A stretch of DNA of 64,000 nucleotides. It comes from Lycocorax pyrrhopterus obiensis (Eukaryota > Chordata > Aves > Passeriformes > Paradisaeidae). The notes under the pieces are model-generated. The model made no database searches, was not told the origin of the DNA, and was given only the letters and a program-made list of their open reading frames with translations. The stretch covers positions 82,396,237 to 82,460,236 of the forward strand of contig JACSVZ010000001.1 in assembly GCA_014706295.1 (NCBI GenBank), written 5' to 3'. Shown here piece by piece: positions 45,786 to 59,800 of this stretch (its first letter is position 1; every line of letters starts with the position of its first letter). Both the position numbers and the translations under genes were made by a program.

Positions 45786-47581
45786 TGTACTCAACAGGAG
45801 AGAGAGAACTTCTGTTCCAGTATCCTGTTCCTTGCAGTGATTAGGGAACAGGCAACAGATTTTTTTTTCATGGATGTTGCTGTAGTTGTGACTACTTGTC
45901 TACTTTGTGTGGTCCTGGGCCCTGACATTGTATATTATCTGCTAACTATTACCAAAAAGGGCCCTAATTAAACTTAAATGAAACAATGCTATGTTCAGGC
46001 CAGAGATTAAAAAATTATGTCTTCTCGACTGAAAGAAAAAGTTGCTGAAGCAGCATACAGGTCACATACGGAAAGATGTCCACAATTTTGGAGTTTGGCA
46101 CTTCAGTTCAGCCTCCTTAGCAACAGAAAAACACTGTTATTGTATCCACCTGGTCAACAGGAGCTGTGTATTGCTGCCCCTCTCTGCTTATCGTTCTCCT
46201 GACTGCTGCAGACAAAATCCTCTAGGTTAAGATAACTAAACTAACCTGGATAATTTTTTTCAGAGGTGGATTATAGACATTCATAATGAATTTTCCACTG
46301 GTAAAAGTGGGGCAGTGGAGCAGCCTGACAAAACAGAGTCAACAATGTCTCCCATCAGCACTAGATTTGGGGGAAGACATCTCCATGGTTTTACTCCAAT
46401 CAGTTTAATAAAAAATGTGAAAATAACTGAGCAAAAACTGTAAGAGCATTTCCCATTATCTGGTAAACTAGATTATTTTATCAGAAGGACCAACAGTTAA
46501 GCAAAATAATGAATTAATTACAATAACATGTCTAAAAGGTTTTAATGTGAAGTGTAGAAATATTTATGAATAAATGAACCGTCACGAAAAGAAAATAATC
46601 TACCATGATAGTGAAAGCCATCAGATCATGGGACAGTATTTTAAGACATGGTAGAGTCCTCAGGTAACACGGCACATCAAATCACACAAAATATTAGCTC
46701 TGCAAGAGGTTAGTAATCCTCCAGTGGCAAAATGTCAGATGAAGGGATCTGATTTTCTGAGTCTTCTCTGTCTGATCTTGGTTGTCCCACGGCCCGTCAT
46801 ATGAGTAAGCAGCACATGATAATCAGACATACAGACTCTACAAAAATGGTAATAATTTGGTACCCTTTCAAACTAAGGACATGATTAATTTTCTTTGCTT
46901 CTGTCTTCATATTAAAAACACCTTTATATGGCAAGGCATAGCAAGGGTAGATTTTGGTTAAAAGAGTAACAATAGGGTCTTCATCTCGAAAGACATTTTG
47001 TGAGATGACTATATGTCTAACAAGATGTACTGCCTTGTTTTAATTCCAGTGACTAAAAGCTTCTTGCTTAACTTTATTTGCAAACAGCTGCAAGGTTCAG
47101 CATGTGAGGAAAAGAATGTCATGGATGAGTATTCTGGGCTGGCTGCCCAAAACTTGTTATGATTATTATACATCCCGCACACGGTATGTGACAGTTTTCC
47201 CATCTCCATCCATGAATCTTTGTGTAAAAGGAGGGCTGAAAGGTCTGTCTTGAAGTATAATTATGCAATCCCAGGGTAAATAACAAAAAGGCAACAACAA
47301 AATTAGTAACTGATAGAAACATGAAATGAGTTCTGTTTTCCTGAAGAACTATGAAGATCACTATAATAATCAAGCTAGAAAAATTCAAAATTCTGAAAAT
47401 AAATCCACTGGTTAGCAACTGTTAAAATACAAAGCTGAGAGAAAATCTGAAACATTTTCACTCTCACTTCAGAAGACATCTAAATCCTGAGCTCTCAGAA
47501 TGGAGTACATTACCTTGTTAACATTACTAAATGCATTCCACTTGGGTATATTATTTGCAAAGACCAAGACTTTTTTGATTT

Positions 47582-47587
47582 TTTATT
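47582..47587 (-). terminator. Candidate FOLH1 polyadenylation signal
   Basis: AATAAA on the minus strand, 98 nt after the FOLH1 stop codon. It is the nearest canonical hexamer downstream, and would give a short 3' UTR. Confidence 0.35.
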
Positions 47588-47684
47588 CTTTGTCATAATC
47601 CTCCTAGTGTTTTCAAATGCTCCATTTTTAAGGCTTCTGCAAACTGTCACATTTAGTCTTCATTGACAACTATATTGTCCATAT

Positions 47685-47874
47685 TTATGCTACTTCTTTC
47701 AGTGTTTCTGCGGCTGCCTGCACAGTGAAGGCTGCAATGGAAATCTGCCTCTTCACTTCTTCCCAGGCTTCATGTTGATCAGCTTTGCTTTCAATATCAA
47801 ACATGGCATCATAGATTCCCGGGAAGGATTCTCCTGCGTATTTGTTGTGGCTGCTTGGAGCAAAGATAACATGT
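47685..47874 (-). CDS. FOLH1: FOLH1 last coding exon (converted tract)
   Basis: 190 nt ending in TAA. Contains [18 protein letters not shown] with the S1' Lys699/Tyr700 pair and ends [10 protein letters not shown]. It differs from NAALAD2 exon 19 at 8 bases, and only one difference changes a residue (Glu here, Gly there). The shared ISIAAFT and TLKEV wording is NAALAD2-like from what I recall of the mammalian proteins. Confidence 0.95.
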
Positions 47875-50800
47875 CTGTGGGGAAGTTGAGGGGAAAAAAA
47901 AAACCAGTATTATGCATTAGGAAAATAAAACATACTATTTTATGGATAAAACTAGTCTGTTTCTATACCTGCTGAAAACTCTTAACACTGAAGATGTAAA
48001 TAAATAAGATTATTGCAGCAATAGTAGCTAAAGTCCATGAAGCAAGAAAACATAAGCTACATTATGCCATATGAATTCCACAGCCTTATAGCTACTTGAG
48101 ATAAAGTTAACTGAAGTATTTTCCTTTCCCTCAACTTAGATGAAATGAAAAGATTAAAAAAAAGCTTTTTTTCTCAGAGATATACACAGTCTCCAACAGA
48201 CAGAGGCATGCTTTGAGGTAGGAAATACGTTTAACAAGAGACTCTGTTTTCAATAGATTTTTAACCATGAACTATGAGAGGTACAAGGATTGTAGATCTT
48301 AATTTCTCCTTCTGCAGTTAGTTTTTAGTGGAGAGATTACTGTTCTGAATTATGCAGACTGGTAGAAGGACCAAAAAGCTAGACTTAGTTCACTGCCCCT
48401 TAAATAAGATTTACTTCTTGAACTGGATGAGAAGACGACTGAATTCCTTCCCTGCTGTTTCAGTACTGTCCTCCACACTACATCTGCTACCATGACTGTG
48501 CTCTTAAAATTGTTTAAATTGTAGGTACTTCAATTATACAGTATTTCAGTCTCAAATAATAACAACTTCCTAAAGCTTCTACAACTAAAATTACTTAAAA
48601 TTACTCCAGAGCTAAACTTTTACATCTGTTTAGAAGTCAAATGAAACCAAGAGAAATTATCTGAATGGGCTTCTAACAAGACTCTTCCTCATTCTGTATA
48701 GCGTGTCACACTGAAGTTTTCCCCAATGTCATTTCCCCATTTCAATCGTATTCCTCCTGTCTCATCTACTTTTACTGTGGTGAATAAAATCATTGTAACT
48801 CCATTTAGAGACCTGTAAATCTTAAAGGAATTCTCATAGTGTACTCCATGAGGAAAGTGAAAAGTAAGCCTTTCTCACCTATAGAATGGCCTGCCAGGTA
48901 ATCCAAGAGGGTCGATGAAAGCCCTTTCTAGAAACATGAGCTGATCATTTAGTGATCTGACAGCAAGCAGGCTAAAAAAAAAAAAAAAGGAATATGTTGA
49001 ATATGTTAACTACAATGTGTTTGACCTACTCTTATCCCAGCATACACATTGGTATTTATGAAGGACAGTAGATCTGTGATGTTGAACTTTAAGTGTAGCC
49101 CACAAAAGATAGCCCGTGTCAGCTAACCTGCATAACAGAATTATGCTGATCTATGCTGTGACAGAGTCTGGTTCATAACTGGAAAGTCTCTTAAAGCTGT
49201 TTTTAAAGGCCAAGTGATATTGTTGAAGAAGACAGTGTTCCAGGTATTTTCTCTCATGTTGCATCTTATTCCTTTATTTCCTTTTCATGAGGATGCTTAG
49301 GCAGACTATTCTCTTCTTTTGCACGACAGTTTTCTAAGGAACCTCTTTTCCACAAAGCCAGTCAGCCACAAATTACTTCAATAAAGTTGCATTTGTTTTT
49401 ATGTAAAATCACAACATCTCAGAAAAAGGAACCCTGTGATGTTACAAACATCTTTTGAGCCATCTGAGAATTGAGCTTTTCTGATGGTAGATTTTAAACT
49501 CCCTAGAGCAGAGACCATCTGTGTCTGTGTGCTTTGAATAGCCCTGAGCATACTGTTGATGCTTAACAAATAAAAGAACTGTGAAGAAGGTTATACAGAG
49601 TATATGTGGGCTTGGTGGTTTACATCCAAAGTGACTTGTAGACCTTCAAAGGCATTCAACAATAAAAAATGTTAAAATTTATATCACAGTAAACCTGGAT
49701 TAACTCTACCACCACTAAGGAAATTGCTTCAAGTTTACAGTGGTGCAAACAGAAACTGAAACTGGTTGGTTGAATTAAAGCATAGATTTAGGCCATCCAT
49801 CAATAAAGCCATTTTGAAAATGTCACCTACATGTCATATGTCATAAATGTCGTCTTTTGCATAAGAGATTACTGTTAACGCTTTTATCTGAAAGTTGCTG
49901 CCACTAAAAAGATGGCTTTTATTCTCAGTTAGTGTTCCATAAGGGTAAGCATATGGCTAAATCAGATTCTTCCCAAGAAATGGAACATACATATATGTAT
50001 ATACAAAAGGAAGTTTGGCTTGTCATTCTGGGCATGGCCTACAAAGAATAAATAAAGAATTAAGTCAAGTGCAAACTAGGCCTTTTGGCATAGGTGGTGC
50101 ATAGAATTTCTTGAAAGCTCATCAAAAAGCTTGCCACAACTGCAGCTTCTTTTTTTTCTCTTTTCCATTAAGTGGCACCAAGTCAAGACGAAGCCCTCTT
50201 GAGCAAAGAGAACTACATTGGAGTATCTGACTGGAAGAAAAAATGAGTTAAACTTACTTATTGATATCTATTTGTTGCAGTCTCTCATGAAAGCTAGCAG
50301 CAACTTCTGTAAAATTCTTCACAGCTGAAAACAGAGCATCTGGAGAGAACAGGAAGAAAGTATTTAACTCCAGATTCTGAAGATATCATTTAACAAATCA
50401 AATTCTTCAATTAAAGCTTTATCTTCCACTGTGATCATGATCATGAACTGTTAAAAGTCTCACTGAAGGAAAAGAAGGTGATCCCATATTCCTACATTAA
50501 AAATACGTAATTCTGTGTGAAAACCTCTCTTAGAAACAATAGAAATAAGTATTTTTGTGAATATTGTTTACTATTTGCTACTTGAAGAATATACAGAAAT
50601 ATCAAAAACTGGATCATGGAACCAGAACCAGACAGTGTAGGTCTGAGATTTTATAAATCCCAACAACCTGTGTGTTACTGTTATGTCCCTCCACATAGAG
50701 TTTTGAGAAAGACTGAGAACATGTGTGCGTGTGTGTGCACACGCATGCACGTGTACCTGATATTAGTCATTAGCAGCCAAATCCTAAACTGAATAATCTA

Positions 50801-53800
50801 TAATGTTGCTAATCAAAAAAAGGCTTCTCAGGCACAGAATTATCCAACACTATAAGCTGCAAAGCAGTGTGATTTTTTTTTTTAAGGAAACGTGACAATG
50901 ATATATTGTTGTCAACACTGGCAAATCATACGCAGGCCAAAGCACATGCAACCATAAGTGTTAGCTCTATTTAGCAGTGGCATAGTCCCTACGCAGGCAT
51001 GCTAGTGACAAAATATTCCCATCTCAAATTAATGGAGGGTGTTGCTCTTGTTTATTTACTGTTCATACAGCACCAGGTAAATACCAGGTCGTGACTAAGA
51101 CAGCCATTAATATAAGGCACTGTTAGCATTAACAGAGGAGGAGTGTGATGAAAGACTGTACGTACCAAAGGATACATTGTATGTTGCCAGCTCCTCTTCG
51201 TGATTCCTTGACAAATTATAGATGATGTGAGCATAGCTGCTCACAGCTGATGCATAAGATCTACAGTCAAAAGGAAGCACAACAGAGTCGGCCAATTCGA
51301 ACAGCAGCCCTCCCCGTACCTGAGCTACTGTCAGATGATTCTTGAAAGTGGGATCATAAAACTGTTCCACAATTTCATAGGTTTCATAGACACTGTGGTA
51401 AACTGGATAGCTGCTATATTTTTCTACATTCTGAAACAAAAGAAACCAAGCCGAAACAAAACCATTACTCAGCTATGAATATTTCAGTGTGGCTTGAAAA
51501 CCTTTTCTGTGGGATTCAAGGCACGGTAAAGTTTATGTGTCCAGGTCATATTAATCCTATGTAGCCACTATAGACAGTTGAAGGAGAAAAACTGGTCAGT
51601 GGTTGCTCTCTTAGAGATTAACCTATGATGAGATGAATGGTCATTTCGAGAAATCTCTCTCCACTGACCACATACACAGCCCAAAGAAGGTAGCTAAGCA
51701 CAGACACTTAACTCTCAGTTGGCTAAATCTCGGTGAGATTGGATTTCCTGCCTTGCTGGATTCAACAATTATTTGTTTGTGTCTTTGGATATTTCTTCCT
51801 TTTCAGAGGAAATGACCACATTGAATAGTTTGCTCCTTCAACATTTCTCAGTTAATTTCTTCTCACAGTATGCTCCAGAGCCCAATCCGTATTTTCAATA
51901 AAACACAAACCATTTTGAACTCAAAGCTTCGTAAAGTGTTACAAAGCATTCAAAAGTCACCATAAGCTACTCAGATGCTTTCATCAACCATAGGTAATTT
52001 TGAGCACATTCATTAATCCTTAGCAAAAGTCCTTTTGTCTGATTGACACCAAGTTGATCATTCTTATTTATTACATATTTGTGTTGAGGTAGCGCATAGA
52101 GTTGTAGTAATTAGACACCACTCTGACACACTGAACTATCCTAAAAAGCTGGAAATCTAAATGGCTCCTTTACAGGTGACGTTATTCAGGCAGTTACAAG
52201 GGAAACCAAACTACAAAGACACAGACTTACCCAATTTTTACTGTAACGTGCTCTGCCTGAAGCGATGCCAAGACGTTGAAAAAAGGCTTCAAAGTCATTG
52301 CCAGAACCCAGTTTATTTATTCTTTAAAGAAAGAGGAAAATGCCTTGAGTGACAATACTTAAGGTATAATTTTAGTTTGCTTCCAAGTATACCATGGCAG
52401 CTGTTTATTCAGCAGTCAGTCACTACACACTACAGTCTTTTCCTAGTGTGCTCTTTTTTGTCAATACACCATGAACTACCTCTGACCCCTACATTACCTG
52501 CACCTCATCAGTTGCATTCTCAGAGGGGCAGTCTCCCTTCTCAAGGCCAGAGATACCCAGTTCTCGGGAGGAGAATTTACCTCACCGTATTTTATCACTG
52601 ACAGGAACCCATGACCTCCCTTCTGCGGAACTTCCACTATCCCAAGCTCTCAGCTCAGGGAAATCACAGCAGTACCAGCATGGCTTCATGGAATAATATC
52701 AGTTTTTGAGATTCTGTAGAAATCCCCCCATAAATTTGAAGGACAATTTTGTATAAGCCTGCCTGGTGTGCTCCCCAGCCACCTGAACTCAGAGGCCTTC
52801 CAGGAGACTGTAAAAAAGTGCAAAGGAAAGCTGTTAACATCTTGTGCACCTGCCACTGGCTTGTGCATACTACCATTATTTGTCTAAATCTCGATAAACT
52901 ACATGAACACGTTTCATATATAAAGCCTCCTGTTCATCTACGAAGGCATGCTCACAAAACTGTTGTACAATAGGGTATCAGCTGCAATCATTGCAACTCC
53001 AAAATCTATTGCAGCTGAGAATCACACCATTTCTTTTCAACACTCAGCTTTTCATATGAGTATTTCTTTAAAACCCACATGCTACAAGTTATAATAACAT
53101 TTGGTATATAATTTGTTTCCTTTTGGCACTTACCTGGGGACCTCTTTATATTCACTTGATGGATTTTTTTTATACCAGCTCTCATAAAGAGATTTTCCTT
53201 CAAACCCCTCATCAGGACTTGGTATCTAGAAAAAGACAAAGGGTACAATTTTAAATACTACCAAGCAACCTGTCATCACACCAAGCCTATGGCTTAGGAC
53301 AATGAGTAAGTCATCTTAAGTCCCTCAACCTTTCTGCATTTCCATTTTAACACTTCAAATGCATAGCATTTTCTGGAAGAATAGTTTATTTGCTAAAAAA
53401 TAGGTAACTTTAGATGGAAGAAAACACAAGGAAAGCAAAACATTTCAAGTCAATATTTACATTCTGATATTTCCTTATGAGATTTTCAGCCATTTAATTT
53501 AAATATTCAGCAGAGAAACCCCTTAACAAAACCAAAACATTCTGCTTTCTTTGGCAGGAAATTTCAATTATGTCTTACTTGAATTCAAAACTGTTTCCAC
53601 CTTGTTTCAGTTCACAAAAATATGTTTATGGATGCAGAAGCAGCCTTAGAAGGGCAAAGTGCACAGTACCTGGCATTTATGTCATCATAGCTGTTAGAGG
53701 GGTATACAAATCATGATCATTCTAAAGTTCATTCCTATCACTGACTAATTTGCAGGGAACTGAGCATCTTAAACACTGTGGATGTTTTTTCATCTTTATA

Positions 53801-56800
53801 TTGGTGGACTGCTGGGGTTTTATTATTTTGAGTCTATTAAAGATTATTAATATATTTTCTATTATTAATATATCTATCTTCTATCTAAGAATTACTCCAC
53901 AACAGGAATCAAATTAAAAGTAATTTATTTGGGTTTTTGTCCATGAAGGAACTTGTTCATAGAACAGAATTATCAGCATGGAGACTTTTAACCACAGATT
54001 AACTTCGGATGGCATCACACGGGACATGCTTCCTGATCAGCATTCTCTTCAGACATCAGCTACCAACAAGCTGTGGTTACATGCATTCATCAGCCTTTGC
54101 TTCCCAGCTCAAAGAAGGGTTACACAGGCATTTTTACTGGTATTTAGGTCAACATTTTAATGATGGGTCTTTGGTGTCCAAACTGAGACTCTGCTGACCT
54201 GATTTCCTGACAGTTCTGAACACCTTCACTTAGCACAGGTTACCATGGGAACTGCAGGTGATCAACTCTTGTGGAGTTCAGGACAGAAATATCTTTATCT
54301 GGGTACCTACTTTTAACAGAGTTACATTTTATTTGCTGTCTTTTAATTGCCAGAAAATTATTATACTGATTTACTACTTTTCCTTTACTTTTGCACCAGT
54401 CTAATGCCAGCTTCCAAGAGATAATAAATTATCAACCCTAGAAAAGACAGATGGCTGAATACATAAAGCAGATGACGGCAGATAAAGTAAATTCACAGAA
54501 TATACACAGTAGTTGAATATACATTACATTGGCATCTAAAACATACACAAAAACTAATTAAGTGCTCATTGTTTAATACAGCTGAACAGAAAAAAAAAAC
54601 CCCAAAAAAAGTGCCAGCCTCTAAGACCCACTCCCAAAGCAAGGAACATCTTACATCTAAGATGGTGCGGCTGTTTCCTGAGAAAGGTCCCTACCTCTTA
54701 ATTTTGTGTGCCACACAAATGTGTGAGAGCATCGTGGTCAGAGACAACGAATAACTAACAGGGTACGCTGAAGCTGAGCACATTGACCAAACCTGTCACA
54801 TCACACAAAAACAAGATGGTAGCCACCCTACTTCCTTCTCCTGCCTAAAGGGAGTCAGAGTCTCCCACTGCTGTGGGCATTCTAGTAGCTGATCTGGGCA
54901 GCCAGGTTTGTGCTTGTTTCTGTCCTCTAGTTCACAGCATTCTCTTATTCTTTTGTTCTTAGAAGGAATGCTTTCACAGGAGGAGTGGAAAAATCCCCTA
55001 ATTCCTAATAGCTAATAATTTAAAGGTATAAGCTTGGAATCCCCTTATCCCTCCTGGGAAAAGCTCCAGTTCCTCAGCTATTGACCTAAAAGGGGTACTG
55101 CAGTCAGAAAAGAAAGATCTCACACCATATTTTACAGAGACCCATCAAGTAAGTAAGCACTGAATATACTGGCTAAAAATTTCAAGTGATATTACCTTTT
55201 TAGTCAGACTGTACACCAGACTGTACATCAGTGGTGTGCAATCCACTCGCAGTGTGTAGTTTCCTGAAAAAACATTAAAAACTACTTATTTGAAGAAGGA
55301 AGTTCCCTCAGCTGAAATTTTATGCCATTGTTTAGTAACAAGAAAGGGATTAAGCAGCTACACTCTATGAGGAGCAAGCTGACAAGAGCCTTCCTGTGAT
55401 CTTCTCAGTGCATTTCTGTTGGCTAGGATGAATTACAGCCCAGCTTTTGAAGCAAGTCTTAAGGGCTTTTCTTATGTCCCCATGATTGTTATGCATGTTA
55501 TAAGAGAAGAAGCTGACTCTAAAGCCACAGAACTCAGGGCACAACACTTCCTGCCTCTCCTACGACCTCCCAAATAGTGTAGCTACTGTAAAGGACTTTT
55601 TCCCTGAAACAACAGGAATATCTGAAGGATCCTTTATGATTCCAGGCCACAGTTTCTCCCCATATCCATTTCTGAATTAATGCAACAAAAATTATCACAT
55701 TGAAGGTCTCATAAATCTCCCAGCCAAAATCCCTCCCAGTCATACCATCACTATTCCTGTAAAACAAAAGTCAAGTCCATGTACCTTCTACGGAAGAATC
55801 TGCATTGATATAAGCCACTCCCCGTGCTTGCAATACTTTGGCATTTTCCTGTGAGAAAGGAAAAGAGGAAGAAAGTGCTGATAAACTTTTTTTCCCTCAG
55901 AACTATTTTCCCATTCACAAAAGAAACAGCTATTTCAGAGAAAAATATCCTATAGTGCAAGGAGCAAGAGATTCTTGGTAGTTCAAAAGGAAACTCAAGG
56001 GAGAGAGAGAATGTGTGTGTAAGGAAAAGAGGGGGAGGGAAGGAAGAAGTGCTGCTTTCTAGTGCAGATTTCTCAAAGAGCAGCCACCATGCAAATTTCT
56101 TTTTGAACACTACTGGTTTACCTCAGCCCACTCCGTTGATCCTAGCAAGCCAAATTCCTCTGCATCCCAGCTCGCAAATATCACTGTTCTCCTTGGCCTC
56201 CATCCTGCAGTGAGAGACCATGAATATTGTATTACAAAAATAAAGGAAGCTTGTTACATGACTAATGTGAAAACATATGGCATTTTTGGGGGGCTCATCT
56301 TTTACCATGATGTGTGGTGAATGAGATACATATAAGGAACTTTAACACCAACTTCAGTAACCTAATTTAAAAATGATTTGTTATTGTAGCAGTCTCACCT
56401 CTACTTCGACATTGTGCCAAATAATGTATTCCTTTTCATCTCTCACCTTTAAATGCAAGAAAATTTTCTAGAATCTAAAACTGATCAAGGAAAAATAATG
56501 TGCTGTGCACAAACTCTTGAAAGAAGGCTCTTCTAATCCTATTGGTCTGTTCAGTTTAGTATACATTGTATACCAGTGTCTACTCTGACAGAAAAGTGGC
56601 ATATTTTCATATCTATTACAGAACTTCTTTGACCTTTCAAATGCCAGATTTCGAAACCTAAGCAATTCCCCATAACTTTGACAGATCACCTTCAAAAGAC
56701 AAATCTTCCACTTGAAGTCGTCCATTCAATTTAAACCCAGGCCAAATGAAACAGGCTCTATTGCCCTTCCGCTGTATCTCAGCCCAAAGTTTTCTTTGAA

Positions 56801-59800
56801 GCTGCAGGAACCTTTTCATCTTTTACTCCCTTTCTTTTTTAACTTTTAATTTTTTTTCCCATTTGCATCCCAGAGACAGCTTCCCCTGATATTCAGTTAC
56901 TGGGAGGAAATGGAAATAACACTAAATGTCAATAGGTTTTATGCGTAATAGGCAGGCAAAGAACACTTCTCTAGCATAGTATTTATGTCAGAGCTTCTCT
57001 CCATGGAATGTCAGATAGGGAGATAGCATTTGCTCTGACAGGAACAGAAACTTGGTGCAGTTGACATTTGTTCCTATTCTAATGCAACTAGGCATGAGGT
57101 ATTTTTAACCACTACCTCCTACTACGTTTGCACAGCTCATTCTCTGCATTACACTGACATCCTTCACTTATTCTTGAGTATGCCTCCAAGCCACAGTCAA
57201 GTGCTGAGAAGGCTCTCAGTGTTGCCCTGATGAAGCCTTTATCAGTCCACCACTGTGTCACTTTTATAACACCACTGACACATCCAGTCTGACCAGCCTC
57301 AAATACACAGTAGTCAATTGCACCTAAATGTCGTGTTTATTTCAGCATCCCCCATTCTGTGTTTTGTTTCCCTCTAAGTGTACTATCTCTTGAGCAGAAG
57401 TACTTCACGTGTACCAAGGTGCACAGCAGCGTGTTTATTCAAGACATCAGTGAGAGAACACATTTTTAATTTCAAGCATAAGTTTAAATCTCACAGAAAT
57501 CAATGGGCGCTGCTGAGAACAGCTACTTTGATGTGCTTTATTCTTTTATTACATTACCTTTCTCTTTCAGTTTTCCAAAGCTCCTCACAATCTCATGAAC
57601 CACAGCTGCCCCACTCTGAGGATCAATGCCACCAAATACCCATGAGTCACGGTGGCCTCCCAGGATGACGTATCTGTCTAGAGAAATTAATTTTGGAGGT
57701 TTACTTAGGAAAACTTTTTCCTGACATAGAGATGTTAACTTGAAGTAATTTCTAATTTTCCACGTATGTATCAGGCAACAGAGATTAACAGTTTATAAAA
57801 TACAGGATAGAAAGGCAAAAAACATTTTAAATTTCTGAAGACATTTTTCTATATTTTAGGTCAGTGCTGAAGAATTTGTCAAACCCACTAACTGGATCCC
57901 ACAAGACTTAAAACCTCAAACTCCATATTGCTATTTCTATTATTAAACATACTACAGGTTTCCTCTAAAGATACAAGCATCCTTCCATACTTCACAATAG
58001 TCTGTTTCACGGTGAAGCTGATCCACTAATTATATCTGTACAGCACTCAAATTCACAACATTAGGGTGTGCTGAATGCAGTATTTCTCTCTGGATCTATA
58101 TAATCAACCACAAAAAGGGTTGTCCAAATCATGACAGAGATATGATTATTGAGATAAAATTCAGACTAGGTCTCTGTTCCACTCTAATGGAATATATGGT
58201 TAATATATGGTTAATAGTTGTGTTTTAGGCAAAAGGAAAGTGCTGCAGTTAGAAGACAAAAGACGTTATCATCATTCTAGGGATGTCTATATATCTGGTT
58301 TTTCAGAGTGTAAAATCACACTGGTTACAAGACGCTGTAAGACAGACAAAAAGTCAGTAGTGGTGGATATAGTGTCTTCTAATGGAATGCAAAATCCATT
58401 CCCATGTTTACTAGGGAAGAATATCCACTTAAGAGTATTCTCTCAATTGCAAAGTCACTTGCCTGAAGACAAATATTTCCATCTTGGTTATGACTCCCCC
58501 TTGAAAATCAGCATTTACAGTAAAAGTGCTGATGTACCCTGAACCATATAAAAGCTGGTGCAAAAAACATTTCAATACCAAAGATCATGCAGTGCAATAT
58601 TTCAGAGAAAACTATATTCCTCATGTCCCCCTTGTAACCGTGAAGTACATGCAGAGGTCACTGCTCACTCACATTATGCTGAAGGAAAATGATTTTACCT
58701 GGTTCCACTGTGCCTCTGATGGTACCAATCACATTGTAAATCCTTCTTACTTCATTGTTGTTATGAATGTGCATTTTAACCTTTCTAGTGTATTGGGAAG
58801 AAAATACAAAGAGAAAATCCACCAGATTAGATAATCAAACATCTTGGCACCTTTCAAAAGTGTACAATATAAATGATAAGGAAAGCATTTTGACCAAATT
58901 TATCTCCTATTAAACCAAAGTAAATCTGAAAATATTACAGTGTAGTTTTTTCTGGATTCATACTCATGCAAATGAGAACGGCATTTAGCCCTTGACAGCG
59001 ATGTAATATTTTGGATGTCTACAAGATTTATACAGATAACAGGATCAGAACTCCAAAGATCTTTTGCTAGCAGCTAGTTTTTAAATTTGAAACAGTGCAA
59101 GAAAAATGGAAAGCATCTAATGTTAAAAAGGTAAATAGCTCTAATTTTCTCCAGTTTGGTGCAGATCAGAACTGACTCCATGTCCCGGTTTCACCCCAGC
59201 CAGCAACCAAGCCCCACACAGCCACTCCCCTACCAGCAGCAAGAGAATCAGGAGGGTAAAGGGTAGAAAACACATGGGTTGAGATAAAGACAATTTTACA
59301 CATAAAGCAAAAGCCATGCACACAAGCAGAGCAAAACAGGGAATTAATTCACTGTTTCCCATGGGCAGGCACATGTTCAGCCATCTCTAAAAGAGCAGAA
59401 CCCCGTCACGTGTAATGGTAACTTGGGAAGACAAACACCGTCGCTCCAGGTGTCTCCCTTTCCTCCTTCTTTCCCCCACTTTATGTACTGAGCGTGATGT
59501 CAATTGGTCTGGAATATCCCTTTGGGCAGTTGGGGTCGCTTGTCCTGGCTGTGTCTCCTCCCAACCACCCCCAACTTCCTTGCCAGTGTGGCAGCACAAG
59601 AAGCAGAAAAGGCCTTGGCTATGTGTAAGCCCTGCTCAGCAACAACAAAATCATCCCTGTATTATCAACCCTGTGTTCATGATAAATGTAGAACAGGCTC
59701 ATACCAGCCACTGTGAAGAAAATTAACTCTACCCCAACCAAAACAAGAACACTCCAGCACGGTCAATACTACTGCAGCATCTCAGGCAGCAGAAAGTCGG

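Larger units (their letters stand above)
40761..47684. other. Intergenic spacer between FOLH1 3' end and NAALAD2 5' end
   Basis: About 6.9 kb. Holds two CR1 fragments, an unclassified repeat, an (AC)n microsatellite and the FOLH1 3' flank. No extra exon of either gene and no further gene seen. Confidence 0.6.

Noticed and set aside
59141..59726. ORFs of 70-103 codons
   Set aside because: They are inside the solo LTR, which is non-coding. No retroviral gene is present.
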